From Daejeonella sp. JGW-45 (lineage in GTDB: Bacteria; Bacteroidota; Bacteroidia; Sphingobacteriales; Sphingobacteriaceae): 64,000 bases of DNA. The translations under genes and the position numbers were made by a program. Below, piece after piece: positions 25,204 to 34,366 of the stretch (within the stretch, counting starts at the first letter, position 1; each line of letters opens with the position of its first letter). The DNA lies in assembly GCF_029360805.1 (NCBI RefSeq), contig NZ_JARKNC010000010.1, positions 899,182-963,181 on the forward strand, written 5' to 3'. Under the pieces are notes generated by a model that was not told where the DNA came from, did not search any database, and worked only from the letters and a program-made list of their open reading frames with translations.

Positions 25204-28200
25204 ATGGTACTTAAATCCGACACACTGGAAGCTGCCCTGAGCACGCTTAATGGAAACGGTGATCACCCTGACGACGCACTTGACGTTAAAGCACTCTTAA
25301 ATGTTCTTTCCCTTGTAAAAAATGGTAATCTGAATGTGAGAATGCCTGTAACTCAGGCCGGAATTAACGGCAGGATCTGCGAGGTTCTGAATGAGCTTAT
25401 CAATATGAATCAGCACCTGTTAAACGAAATATCATCTGCCGAGAATATTATCGGGAAGAAGGGTAATCTTAGCAAGAGGATCGAGATGCCTGAGGCTAAG
25501 GGTGAGTGGGCAAAGGGTGTTAACTCGCTTAATAACTTGATAACAGATCTTACGTCGCCGGCCCTTGAGATTGCTGGTATGATCAACTCCGTTGCCAACG
25601 GTGATTTGGCAAAGCAGATACCGCTCGAGATTAACGGGCAGCCCCTAAAGGGAGAATTTCTAAGAATGGCAAAAGAATCTAACCAGATGCTTTCCAAGCT
25701 GCAGTTATTTTCAATGGAGGTTACCCGGGTTGCGAGGCAGGTTGGATCGGAAGGTAAACTGGGAGAGCAGGCAAAGATTAAAGGCGTTGCTGGTGTATGG
25801 GCAGAGTTAACCGATTCAGTAAATCAGATGGCCGGTAACCTTACAGCGCAGGTGCGAAATGTAGCGGCAGTAACGACAGCTGTTGCGAAAGGTGACCTCT
25901 CCAGAAAAATTACTGTTGAAGCCAAGGGAGAAATTCTCGAGTTAAAAAATACGATCAACACAATGGTTGATCAGCTCAACTCATTCTCCTCGGAAGTGAC
26001 CCGCGTGGCGCTTGAAGTTGGTACCGAGGGAAAGCTCGGTGGCCAGGCAAAGGTTCCGGGGGTAGCTGGTACGTGGAAAGATTTAACGGATTCTGTTAAC
26101 CGGATGGCAGGCAACCTGACATCACAAGTGAGGAATATAGCCGGGGTAACCACGGCGGTAGCGAACGGCGACCTTTCAAAAAAGATTACAGTAGACGTAA
26201 AGGGTGAAATGCTTGAGCTTAAGAAAACCATTAATACCATGGTTGACCAGTTAAACTCTTTTGCTTCAGAGGTGACCCGGGTTGCGCTGGAAGTAGGAAC
26301 AGAAGGGGAACTCGGCGGCCAGGCGAAAGTTAAAGGTGTGGGAGGTGTATGGAAAGATCTTACTGATTCTGTAAACCAAATGGGAAGCAACCTGACAGAT
26401 CAGGTACGTAATATTGCGGGCGTGACTACAGCCGTGGCCCGGGGTGACCTGTCAAGGAAGATCACGGTGGATGCTAAAGGTGAGCTCCTTGAGTTAAAGA
26501 ATACGATCAACACGATGGTTGACCAGCTGAATTCATTCTCATCCGAGGTGACGCGTGTGGCAAGGGAAGTAGGATCTGATGGTCAGCTAGGGGGGCAGGC
26601 AAATGTGCCGGGGGTTGGTGGAACCTGGAAGGATTTAACGGATTCTGTAAACCAGATGGCGGGTAACCTCACCGGCCAGGTACGTAATATTGCCGAGGTA
26701 ACTACAGCCGTTGCAAAGGGTGACCTCTCAAAAAAGATCACAGTGGATGTAAAGGGTGAGATGCTTGAGCTTAAAATTACGATCAATACGATGGTAGATC
26801 AGCTAAACTCATTCGGATCGGAGGTTACACGTGTAGCACGGGAGGTAGGTTCAGAAGGCCAGTTAGGAGGTCAGGCGAATGTTCCTGGTGTGGGCGGTAC
26901 CTGGAAGGATCTTACCGACAGCGTGAATAAGATGGCAGATAACCTGACTTCACAAGTGCGTAATATTGCTGAGGTTACCACAGCGGTTGCCAAGGGTGAC
27001 TTATCAAGAAAGATTACTGTGGATGCAAAGGGTGAGCTGCTGGAGCTTAAGGATACGATCAACACTATGGTGGACCAGCTTAGGAGCTTTGCTTCTGAGG
27101 TAACCCGTGTTGCGCGTGAGGTCGGCTCTGAAGGTCAGCTTGGAGGCCAGGCAAGTGTTCCCGGCGTAGATGGCACCTGGAAGGATCTGACCGACAGTGT
27201 TAATAAAATGGCCGGTAACCTGACCGCCCAGTTAAGAAATATAGCGGATGTATCAATTGCCGTGGCAAATGGAGATTTGTCAAAGAAGATCACGGTGGAT
27301 GTTCGTGGTGAGATCCTGCAGCTGAAAGAGACTATTAATACCATGGTGGATCAGCTTAGGGGTTTTGCTTCTGAAGTAACCCGTGTTGCGCGTGAGGTTG
27401 GAACGGACGGTAACCTGGGAGGACAGGCTTTTGTACCCGGGGTAGCAGGAACCTGGAAGGATTTAACAGATTCTGTAAACCAGATGTCCAGTAACCTGAC
27501 TTCTCAGGTTCGAAATATTGCCGAAGTAACTAAGGCTGTTGCTGGCGGTGACCTCTCCAAAACGGTTATAATCGATGTAAAAGGAGAAATGATGGACCTC
27601 AAGAATACCATCAATACGATGGTAGACCAACTAAACTCATTCGCTTCTGAGGTAACCCGTGTTGCCCGGGAAGTGGGGACGGAAGGAAAATTAGGAGGTC
27701 AGGCTCAGGTGAAAGGGGTGGGTGGTACCTGGAAAGATCTGACAGATTCCGTAAATCAGATGGCTTCGAATCTGACAGGGCAAATTCGTGGTATTTCCAA
27801 AGTAGCCACAGGCATTGCAAAGGGTAATTTGAAACAGAGGCTTTCTATCAATGCACTGGGCGAAGTGGCGCAGCTTACAGACACGATCAACGAGATGATC
27901 GATACGCTTGCGGTATTCGCCGATCAGGTAACTACCGTGGCACGCGAGGTGGGAGTACAGGGCCGCCTGGGTGGCCAGGCGAGTGTGCCGGGTGCGTCAG
28001 GTACCTGGAAGGATCTTACAGAAAATGTGAACCAGTTGGCCCAAAATCTGACAACCCAGGTACGTTCAATCTCGGAAGTTGCGTCTGCGGTAACAAAGGG
28101 TGACCTTACCCGGACTATTCGCGTGGATGCCAAGGGTGAACTTGAAGCGTTGAAAGACACTATTAATCAGATGATTGCCAACCTGAAGGATACAACACTT

Positions 28201-30864
28201 CGGAATCATGAACAGGACTGGTTAAAATCCAACCTTGCGAAGTTTGCACAAATGCTTCAGGGACAGCGTGACAGGAATGCAGTGGCAAACAACGTACTTT
28301 CCGAGCTTGCCGAGCTGGTCAATGCACGGTATGGTGCATTTTATATCCTAGAACAGCCTGAGTCTTCGGATGAGCCTAAATTAAAGCTTATCGCTTCGTA
28401 CGCACACAGGGGCGCGATCGAAAAGAGCCAGGCATTTTCGCTGAATGAGGGTTTGGTCGGGCAATGTGCTTCCGATAAGGAACAGATCAGGTTGACTAAT
28501 GTTCCCGGTGAATACTTAAAGATCGGATCAGGCATTGGAAGCGCGCCGCCTCTCGATCTTGTTATCCTGCCGGTATTGTTTGAGAATAAAGTGAAGGCGG
28601 TAATAGAACTCGCCTCGTTTGAGAATTTTAGTGATACTCACATCGATTTTCTGGATCAGCTCACAGAAAGTATCGCTATCGTACTTAATAACATTGAAAC
28701 AAATACCCGTACAGAGAAACTATTGAGCCAATCGCAATCGCTTGCAGGCGAGCTTTCTGCCCAGCAGGAAGAGTTAAGACGGGCGAACGACGAGCTTCAC
28801 GATAAGGGCCGGTCTCTTGAAGAAAAGGCAGAGCAACTGACCCTTACATCCAAATATAAATCCGAGTTCCTTGCGAATATGTCGCATGAGCTGAGAACTC
28901 CTTTAAATAGCTTACTGATCCTGGCTCAGCAGCTCTTTGAAAATCATGAAGGGAATCTTAACGAAAAGCAGATCAGCTATGCCAAGACTATTCACTCGTG
29001 TGGCGATGACCTTATCCAGTTAATAAACGATATCCTTGATCTCTCTAAGATCGAGTCGGGTGTAATTTCTGCTGATATTATGTCTGTGGGATTCCGCGAA
29101 ATCGCATCATTTGTTGAAACGACGTTCAGGCCTATATCAGAAGCAAAGAATCTAAAATTTGAGATTGATATAGAAGATGGCTTGCCGGAGGTTATGGAAA
29201 CAGATATTCAGCGTCTTAACCAGATCTTAAAAAACCTTCTTTCTAACTCCTTCAAGTTTACCGAAAAGGGAAGCATTAAATTAAAGATCTACCGACCCGA
29301 CCTGGCAAAGTTCAAGCCGATTGCCGGTGCGAACTCGGTGATCGCATTTGCAATTGAAGACACAGGAATAGGTATATCTGAAACCACCCAGGGTATTATT
29401 TTTGAAGCATTTCAGCAGGCAGAGGGTTCTACCAGCCGGAAATACGGTGGTACAGGACTTGGACTTTCAATTAGTAAGGGCTTTGCAGAATTGCTTGGCG
29501 GAACCATTAATGTGGAGAGCGAACTCGGTAAGGGAAGTACATTTACACTCTACCTGCCGCTTAAGTATAGCGAAGTTCCCCCCGTACTGAACGACCCTAA
29601 GATTAAAGAGGATTATGTTGCTGTACATTCAAGAACCCTACAGCCAGAGTCCTTAGAAATGGTAATAGATGATGACAGGCATAATATACTTCCTTCCGAT
29701 AAGGTATTGCTGGTTATCGAGGACGATCCCCGCTTTACTAAAATAGTTATGGAGAGATCGCATAGCTACGGGTTGAAAGTAGTTGTTGCTACACATTACC
29801 TGGAAATATTTGATGCGCTCTCCAAATTCAACCCGATAGCTCTTACACTCGATGTTAAAATGCCCGAATCTAACGGGTGGAAAGTTTTAAAGGCTCTGAA
29901 AAACAGTCTAAAGTACAGGCATATACCTGTTCACCTGATATCAGGTGAGGATGACCGCTCGGCGGCAATGAAGCTTGGTGCAAGAAGTTTTCATTTGAAG
30001 CCCCTTTCCAATAATGCTTTAGATGAGCTTATTATCGGCATAGTTAATTTCCACGAACAGACTAAGAAAAGAGTATTGTTAATAGAAGATAATGAAGTAG
30101 AGCTTGAACATTTGTCCAAATTGTTGACAAATGATCAGGTTGTAGTTGTTCCTGCTACTACCGGCAAGAAGGCGATTTCAATTCTCAAACGTGAGATCTT
30201 TGATTCAATCATTGTAGACTATAGTTTGCCTGATGCCAAAGGACTGGATCTGCTGAAGCAGATAAACCTGTTGAAACGTCCCCAGGCAACCGTGCTTCTC
30301 CATTCTGCCAGGGATTTTACTTCAAACGAGCTTATTCAGTTAAAGAGACTTACTTATAAGCTGATCACCAAAACACCTACCTCACATGGCATTATCCTGG
30401 AAGAGGTTTTGAACCTGCTGCATATTGACGTGAAGACGTTAAGCAGCTCTAAACTCGATCTAATTAATAAGGTTAGGGATAGTTCGGATATTCTGGATGG
30501 AAAGACAGCTCTTGTAGTTGATGACGATGTCCGCAATCTGTTTGCATTGACTGCTGCGTTTGAACGGTCTAAGTTAAAAGTGATTACCGCAGAAAGTGGC
30601 AGGGAAGCACTTGAGATCCTCGCCGATCAGAAAGGGATCGATATTATACTGATGGACATAATGATGCCGGAGATGGATGGTTATGAAACAATCAGGTGGA
30701 TCCGGAAAGAAAATAAAAACAAAAACCTCCCGATAATTGCTGTTACAGCTAAGGCTATGATTGGAGACAGGCAAAAATGCATTGCCTCCGGGGCTTCGGA
30801 TTATATCACAAAACCTGTTAAAACCGACCAGCTGTTATCGCTTATGCGGGTTTGGTTATATTAA
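25204..30864 (+). CDS. Giant soluble hybrid histidine kinase with nine HAMP-type repeats, GAF and three receiver domains
   Basis: A 1886-residue cytoplasmic sensor kinase without membrane segments. Order: N-terminal HAMP-like segment (1-170); nine 92-residue repeats (171-998); GAF-like domain (about 1015-1160); coiled coil; HisKA with SHELRTPLN (His1228); HATPase with [12 protein letters not shown]; then three receiver domains with phospho-acceptors Asp1550, Asp1672 and Asp1818. The repeated HAMP-like units resemble the group III (Nik1-type) hybrid kinases, in which poly-HAMP arrays sense osmotic or other cues. A REC-kinase gene follows 9 bp later. The long identical repeats invite recombination. 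Confidence 0.93.
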   Translation: MVLKSDTLEAALSTLNGNGDHPDDALDVKALLNVLSLVKNGNLNVRMPVTQAGINGRICEVLNELINMNQHLLNEISSAENIIGKKGNLSKRIEMPEAKGEWAKGVNSLNNLITDLTSPALEIAGMINSVANGDLAKQIPLEINGQPLKGEFLRMAKESNQMLSKLQLFSMEVTRVARQVGSEGKLGEQAKIKGVAGVWAELTDSVNQMAGNLTAQVRNVAAVTTAVAKGDLSRKITVEAKGEILELKNTINTMVDQLNSFSSEVTRVALEVGTEGKLGGQAKVPGVAGTWKDLTDSVNRMAGNLTSQVRNIAGVTTAVANGDLSKKITVDVKGEMLELKKTINTMVDQLNSFASEVTRVALEVGTEGELGGQAKVKGVGGVWKDLTDSVNQMGSNLTDQVRNIAGVTTAVARGDLSRKITVDAKGELLELKNTINTMVDQLNSFSSEVTRVAREVGSDGQLGGQANVPGVGGTWKDLTDSVNQMAGNLTGQVRNIAEVTTAVAKGDLSKKITVDVKGEMLELKITINTMVDQLNSFGSEVTRVAREVGSEGQLGGQANVPGVGGTWKDLTDSVNKMADNLTSQVRNIAEVTTAVAKGDLSRKITVDAKGELLELKDTINTMVDQLRSFASEVTRVAREVGSEGQLGGQASVPGVDGTWKDLTDSVNKMAGNLTAQLRNIADVSIAVANGDLSKKITVDVRGEILQLKETINTMVDQLRGFASEVTRVAREVGTDGNLGGQAFVPGVAGTWKDLTDSVNQMSSNLTSQVRNIAEVTKAVAGGDLSKTVIIDVKGEMMDLKNTINTMVDQLNSFASEVTRVAREVGTEGKLGGQAQVKGVGGTWKDLTDSVNQMASNLTGQIRGISKVATGIAKGNLKQRLSINALGEVAQLTDTINEMIDTLAVFADQVTTVAREVGVQGRLGGQASVPGASGTWKDLTENVNQLAQNLTTQVRSISEVASAVTKGDLTRTIRVDAKGELEALKDTINQMIANLKDTTLRNHEQDWLKSNLAKFAQMLQGQRDRNAVANNVLSELAELVNARYGAFYILEQPESSDEPKLKLIASYAHRGAIEKSQAFSLNEGLVGQCASDKEQIRLTNVPGEYLKIGSGIGSAPPLDLVILPVLFENKVKAVIELASFENFSDTHIDFLDQLTESIAIVLNNIETNTRTEKLLSQSQSLAGELSAQQEELRRANDELHDKGRSLEEKAEQLTLTSKYKSEFLANMSHELRTPLNSLLILAQQLFENHEGNLNEKQISYAKTIHSCGDDLIQLINDILDLSKIESGVISADIMSVGFREIASFVETTFRPISEAKNLKFEIDIEDGLPEVMETDIQRLNQILKNLLSNSFKFTEKGSIKLKIYRPDLAKFKPIAGANSVIAFAIEDTGIGISETTQGIIFEAFQQAEGSTSRKYGGTGLGLSISKGFAELLGGTINVESELGKGSTFTLYLPLKYSEVPPVLNDPKIKEDYVAVHSRTLQPESLEMVIDDDRHNILPSDKVLLVIEDDPRFTKIVMERSHSYGLKVVVATHYLEIFDALSKFNPIALTLDVKMPESNGWKVLKALKNSLKYRHIPVHLISGEDDRSAAMKLGARSFHLKPLSNNALDELIIGIVNFHEQTKKRVLLIEDNEVELEHLSKLLTNDQVVVVPATTGKKAISILKREIFDSIIVDYSLPDAKGLDLLKQINLLKRPQATVLLHSARDFTSNELIQLKRLTYKLITKTPTSHGIILEEVLNLLHIDVKTLSSSKLDLINKVRDSSDILDGKTALVVDDDVRNLFALTAAFERSKLKVITAESGREALEILADQKGIDIILMDIMMPEMDGYETIRWIRKENKNKNLPIIAVTAKAMIGDRQKCIASGASDYITKPVKTDQLLSLMRVWLY
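25714..28197 (+). repeat. Nine 276-bp in-frame repeats coding HAMP-type units
   Basis: Each unit codes 92 residues from (S)[10 protein letters not shown] to the next copy, with the landmarks [28 protein letters not shown] and [12 protein letters not shown]. Units 1-7 are very similar and units 8-9 are more diverged. The copies are exact in length (276 bp), so array length could change by unequal recombination without shifting the frame. Confidence 0.85.
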
Positions 30865-30873
30865 AAGATAAAG

Positions 30874-32094
30874 GTGAATCAGATCAAAATTTTACTCGTT
30901 GACGATAATATAGACAACCTCATGTCGATGGAGGTGGTTTTAGAAAAGGATGGATATTCTTTTGTTAAAGCTACGTCGGGAAGGGAAGCTTTGAGTATTC
31001 TGTTAAAAGAGGAAGATTTTTCCCTGATCCTGCTGGATATCCGGATGCCAATTATGGACGGTTATGAAACGGCAGAGCTTATTTATCAGCGCGATAAGCT
31101 GAGGCATATTCCTATTATCTTTATCAGCGGACAGGATGATGAAGAAGCGGCGGTTTTCAAAGGTTACCTTGCAGGAGCGGTAGATTATATACGTAAACCC
31201 TTCAATACCCAGATATTACGTTCAAAGGTCGCTGTTTTTGCCGAGCTGTACAGGAAGAATCAGATATTAATAGCTCAGGAAGAAAAACTTACCCGGATCA
31301 ATGATGATCTCAGGAAGCTAAACCAGGAGCTTGAAGACAGGGTGAAGGAACGTACCAAAGAACTTGAAAATCTGAATCACGAGCTTAAGGATCTGAATCT
31401 CTCGAAGGATAAGTTTCTGTCTGTTATATCCCATGATCTTCGTAACCCGCTGACAGCGCTTTTAGCTTCCTCCGACCGTCTTAAAAAGACTAATAACGAG
31501 AACTCTACCGAAACCCAGCACCTCGCTACAATAATTCACCGGACCTCGAATAAAATCCTTGAACAATTAAATGAGTTGGTTAACTGGGCGAAGAACCAGC
31601 GGGAAAAGACCTCATTTAATCCTGTAAGTATCCAATTGAGAACCGGTATTGACGTTTCTCTCGAAATACTAAAGACTAATTCAAACCAAAAGGATATTGT
31701 TCTCGAGAATAATATAAGAGAGAATGTTTTTGTCAAGGCAGATGTGTTTATGCTGCGTTCTATTATCCAGAACCTGGTGATGAACGCAATCAAGTACTCA
31801 CCTCAGGGAGGCATAGTAAGTGTTTCAGCCAACTATATAAATAGTATGGTTGAGATCTGCGTTCAGGATACGGGAGTAGGCATGACACCTGAAGTTCAGC
31901 AAAATCTCTTTAAGAATATCAGCCCTGTATCGGTAGCAGGTACCGCCAATGAGACAGGGAGCGGCCTGGGACTGTTGCTGGTCAGGGATTTCGTTACTCA
32001 GCACGGGGGGACAATCAGCATCGACAGCGAACCGGGGAAAGGCACTTGCTTCAAATTTACTGTTCCTGCAGATGATGTGCCGGAGATGGCATAA
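30874..32094 (+). CDS. Response regulator-histidine kinase hybrid (REC, coiled coil, HisKA, HATPase)
   Basis: A 406-residue soluble protein. The receiver domain is residues 1-120 with acceptor Asp55 (LILLDIRMP). A coiled coil (about 130-178) leads to HisKA with SHDLRNPLTAL (His187), and then to a HATPase domain with GSGLGLLLVRDF. The start is GTG at 30874, preceded by the purine-rich AAAGATAAAG and only 9 bp after the giant kinase. It probably receives phosphate from that kinase and relays the signal; no DNA-binding domain is visible in either protein. The final stop is inside a duplicated 16-bp string. Confidence 0.9.
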   Translation: MNQIKILLVDDNIDNLMSMEVVLEKDGYSFVKATSGREALSILLKEEDFSLILLDIRMPIMDGYETAELIYQRDKLRHIPIIFISGQDDEEAAVFKGYLAGAVDYIRKPFNTQILRSKVAVFAELYRKNQILIAQEEKLTRINDDLRKLNQELEDRVKERTKELENLNHELKDLNLSKDKFLSVISHDLRNPLTALLASSDRLKKTNNENSTETQHLATIIHRTSNKILEQLNELVNWAKNQREKTSFNPVSIQLRTGIDVSLEILKTNSNQKDIVLENNIRENVFVKADVFMLRSIIQNLVMNAIKYSPQGGIVSVSANYINSMVEICVQDTGVGMTPEVQQNLFKNISPVSVAGTANETGSGLGLLLVRDFVTQHGGTISIDSEPGKGTCFKFTVPADDVPEMA

Positions 32095-32098
32095 GGGA

Positions 32099-32299
32099 GT
32101 GGTACGTTTTACGTTGTAAGTTATACATCTGGGTGGGGATGGCATAAGGGAGTTATAAGTGGTACGTTATACGTTGTACGTGGAAGCGTACCTGAGTGGT
32201 TAAGATAACTGTTAATAATTTTAATAATGTATTAATTTAACGGCGTTTAGTAACTTATAACGTAAAACGTACCACGTATAACTTAAAACGTATAACTCA
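32099..32299. repeat. Palindromic ACGT-rich REP-like repeat, copy A
   Basis: GTGGTACGTTTTACGTT (from 32099) reappears in inverted form at 32251-32275 (about 25 bp, one mismatch), and a second left copy lies near 32152-32183. The element fills the gap up to the ATG at 32301. A related hairpin lies between fusA and rpsJ. Such dispersed inverted repeats are typical of REP or MITE-like intergenic elements. Confidence 0.8.
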
Positions 32300-32300
32300 T

Positions 32301-32516
32301 ATGGTAAACGGAATAAACTTTATTACAGATGAAAAGGGGAAGCAGATAGGAATTATTCTTGATTTGCAGACCTTCAAAAGGAACAATGTCCAAGCCTCCG
32401 AGGTGTTAAATTCGCTTTCAGGACTTCAGGATCTGATTGACCAGGCCGGACCGGATGGCAAGAAGGACAATAATTGGGATGCGGCTAAAAAGAAATTGAA
32501 TAGCATGAAATCCTGA
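32301..32516 (+). CDS. Small protein with a Phd-like antitoxin start, no toxin partner
   Basis: A 71-residue protein. The segment ITDEKGKQIGIILDLQTFK resembles the first strand-helix of Phd/RelB-type antitoxin relatives, and the rest is a charged helical tail. No toxin gene is adjacent. The ATG follows the inverted-repeat element directly. It may be a lone antitoxin-like regulator or an unrelated small protein. Confidence 0.5.
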   Translation: MVNGINFITDEKGKQIGIILDLQTFKRNNVQASEVLNSLSGLQDLIDQAGPDGKKDNNWDAAKKKLNSMKS

Positions 32517-32598
32517 TTGCATATATTGTTTATTAAAATAAAGGTTCTGCTCGATAGTTATAATTTTCCTAATTTAGCCGGCTCATTTATATCGACCG

Positions 32599-33555
32599 AT
32601 GACAACAACATTCGATTTTGAAAAACCTATTGCCGATCTTCAATTACAGATTGATAAGGTTAAACAGGTCTCTGATAAGACAAAAGTTGATATGTCAGCT
32701 ACGCTGGCGGAACTGGAAGCTAAGATCGAAGCAACCCGGCAAAATGTATACTCCAACTTAACCGGCTGGCAGAAAGTACAGATATCCCGACACCCTGAAC
32801 GTCCATATACGCTTTCATATATCGAAATGATATGTGATGATTTTATTGAAATGCATGGAGATCGTACCGTTAGAGATGACAAAGCGATAGTCGGAGGGTT
32901 TGCGAGCATCGCCGGTGAAACGGTTATGGTCATCGGCCATCAAAAAGGTATCAATACTAAGATGCGTCAGTACCGGAATTTCGGTATGGCGAATCCTGAA
33001 GGTTATCGTAAGGCTCTAAGGCTCATGAAACTGGCTGAAAAGTTTAATAAACCTATCGTAACTTTTATAGATACTCCGGGGGCATATCCGGGACTTGAAG
33101 CCGAAGAGCGGGGCCAGGGTGAAGCGATAGCCAGAAACTTATTGGAAATGTCTGTGTTGAAGGTTCCTGTTCTTTGTTTTATTGTGGGTGAGGGAGCGTC
33201 GGGCGGAGCTCTTGGAATTGGGATTGGCGACAGGGTGTATATGCTTGAGCATACCTGGTACTCGGTTATTTCGCCTGAGTCATGCTCGTCCATTTTGTGG
33301 CGCAGCTGGGATTTTAAAGAAAAGGCCGCTGACTGCCTCAAACTGACTGCCGGGGATATGTATAAGAATAAACTAATCGACGGAATTATCGAAGAGCCGT
33401 TAGGTGGGGCACATCAGAATCCGGAGCAAATGGCAAAAGCCGTTCAAGCCCGTATCATTGAAGACCTCAAAGAATTAAAATCCAAAGATATCGAAGTGGT
33501 TATTAACGAACGGATTGAAAAATTCTGCGCTATGGGTGTGGTTGTAGAGTCCTGA
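32599..33555 (+). CDS. accA: Acetyl-CoA carboxylase carboxyltransferase alpha subunit
   Basis: A 318-residue subunit that moves the carboxyl group from biotin to acetyl-CoA and starts fatty acid synthesis in the cytoplasm. The family signatures are [15 protein letters not shown], then [11 protein letters not shown] and [13 protein letters not shown]. The carboxyltransferase beta and biotin carboxylase genes are not in this window, as is usual in Bacteroidota. The gene ends 6 bp from the stop of the convergent DUF1080 gene. Confidence 0.95.
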   Translation: MTTTFDFEKPIADLQLQIDKVKQVSDKTKVDMSATLAELEAKIEATRQNVYSNLTGWQKVQISRHPERPYTLSYIEMICDDFIEMHGDRTVRDDKAIVGGFASIAGETVMVIGHQKGINTKMRQYRNFGMANPEGYRKALRLMKLAEKFNKPIVTFIDTPGAYPGLEAEERGQGEAIARNLLEMSVLKVPVLCFIVGEGASGGALGIGIGDRVYMLEHTWYSVISPESCSSILWRSWDFKEKAADCLKLTAGDMYKNKLIDGIIEEPLGGAHQNPEQMAKAVQARIIEDLKELKSKDIEVVINERIEKFCAMGVVVES

Positions 33556-33561
33556 TAAGTT

Positions 33562-34326
33562 TTATTGTTTAATCCTGATCTTACGGTATTCCACTTTCAT
33601 GGGCGGACCAACATGTACTTGCAGGCCCAACACGCCTTTAGATCTACCGTATTTGGTATCATTATCGGTGACATCGCTCATCAAAACTCCGTTGATATAA
33701 TGCTGCAGGCGATTCCCCCGGGCAACTAAACGGCACGTATTCCAATCCTCACTTTTTATTTTCTGCGATAAGGCATCAGGTTCTCCCAAAGAACCGGTCA
33801 CGCTTAAACCACTCCAGGAACCATTCTCTACTTTTGCTTGTGCGGAATTTCCGGGATCTTGTGCCTTAATGATCGTCTTTTGACCCCGATAAGCCAGGGT
33901 AGTCCTTCCGCGCTCTTCATAATTTTGGCCAATATAACGGTGACTGCCATCAATGTCGAGTTGATATCCTTTAAGCACAAATGGGACATCTTTCAATTCT
34001 TCGCTCCGGTAATTAATGCCGCTATTGCCAGCTTTGGTGATCTTAAACTCTAAGATAAGCTCAAAATCGGCAGGCATGCCTCCCCGCCAGATCAAGAAAG
34101 TATTGCGTTTGGGCAGGGTGTTGGGAGTAATTTCCCCGACTATATTTCCATCCTCTGCTCTCCAATACTTCGGATCGCCTTCCCAGCCGTCCAGAGTTTT
34201 ACCGTCAAATATGGTCACAAACCCATCTTGGGGGCTATCAACCATTTTGTAGCTGGCAAGGGTTAAAAGCAGGATGAGAATTACCCATACAAGGGAACCC
34301 CGAATCTTATTTATCTTTCGGGTCAT
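33562..34326 (-). CDS. DUF1080 (3-keto-disaccharide hydrolase-like) secreted protein
   Basis: A 254-residue protein with an N-terminal membrane or signal segment (SLVWVILILLLTLASYK). The body has the DUF1080 pattern: FDGKTLDGWEG, YWRAEDGNIVGEI, NSGINYRS and VHVGPPMKVEYRKI. Characterised members hydrolyse or bind sugar derivatives such as 3-keto-glycosides. It lies 40 bp downstream of the cytochrome/dehydrogenase gene on the minus strand, so the two probably form an operon. Confidence 0.85.
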   Translation of the reverse strand: MTRKINKIRGSLVWVILILLLTLASYKMVDSPQDGFVTIFDGKTLDGWEGDPKYWRAEDGNIVGEITPNTLPKRNTFLIWRGGMPADFELILEFKITKAGNSGINYRSEELKDVPFVLKGYQLDIDGSHRYIGQNYEERGRTTLAYRGQKTIIKAQDPGNSAQAKVENGSWSGLSVTGSLGEPDALSQKIKSEDWNTCRLVARGNRLQHYINGVLMSDVTDNDTKYGRSKGVLGLQVHVGPPMKVEYRKIRIKQ

Positions 34327-34366
34327 GTTCGTTTTTATTTACGATAGTAACTGTTCGTATAACGAT

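Noticed and set aside
32184..32206. tRNA-Ser-like 5' fragment (CCTGAGTGGTTAAG)
   Set aside because: It resembles a D-arm, but no anticodon arm or T-arm follows. It may be a relict or chance match inside the repeat region.
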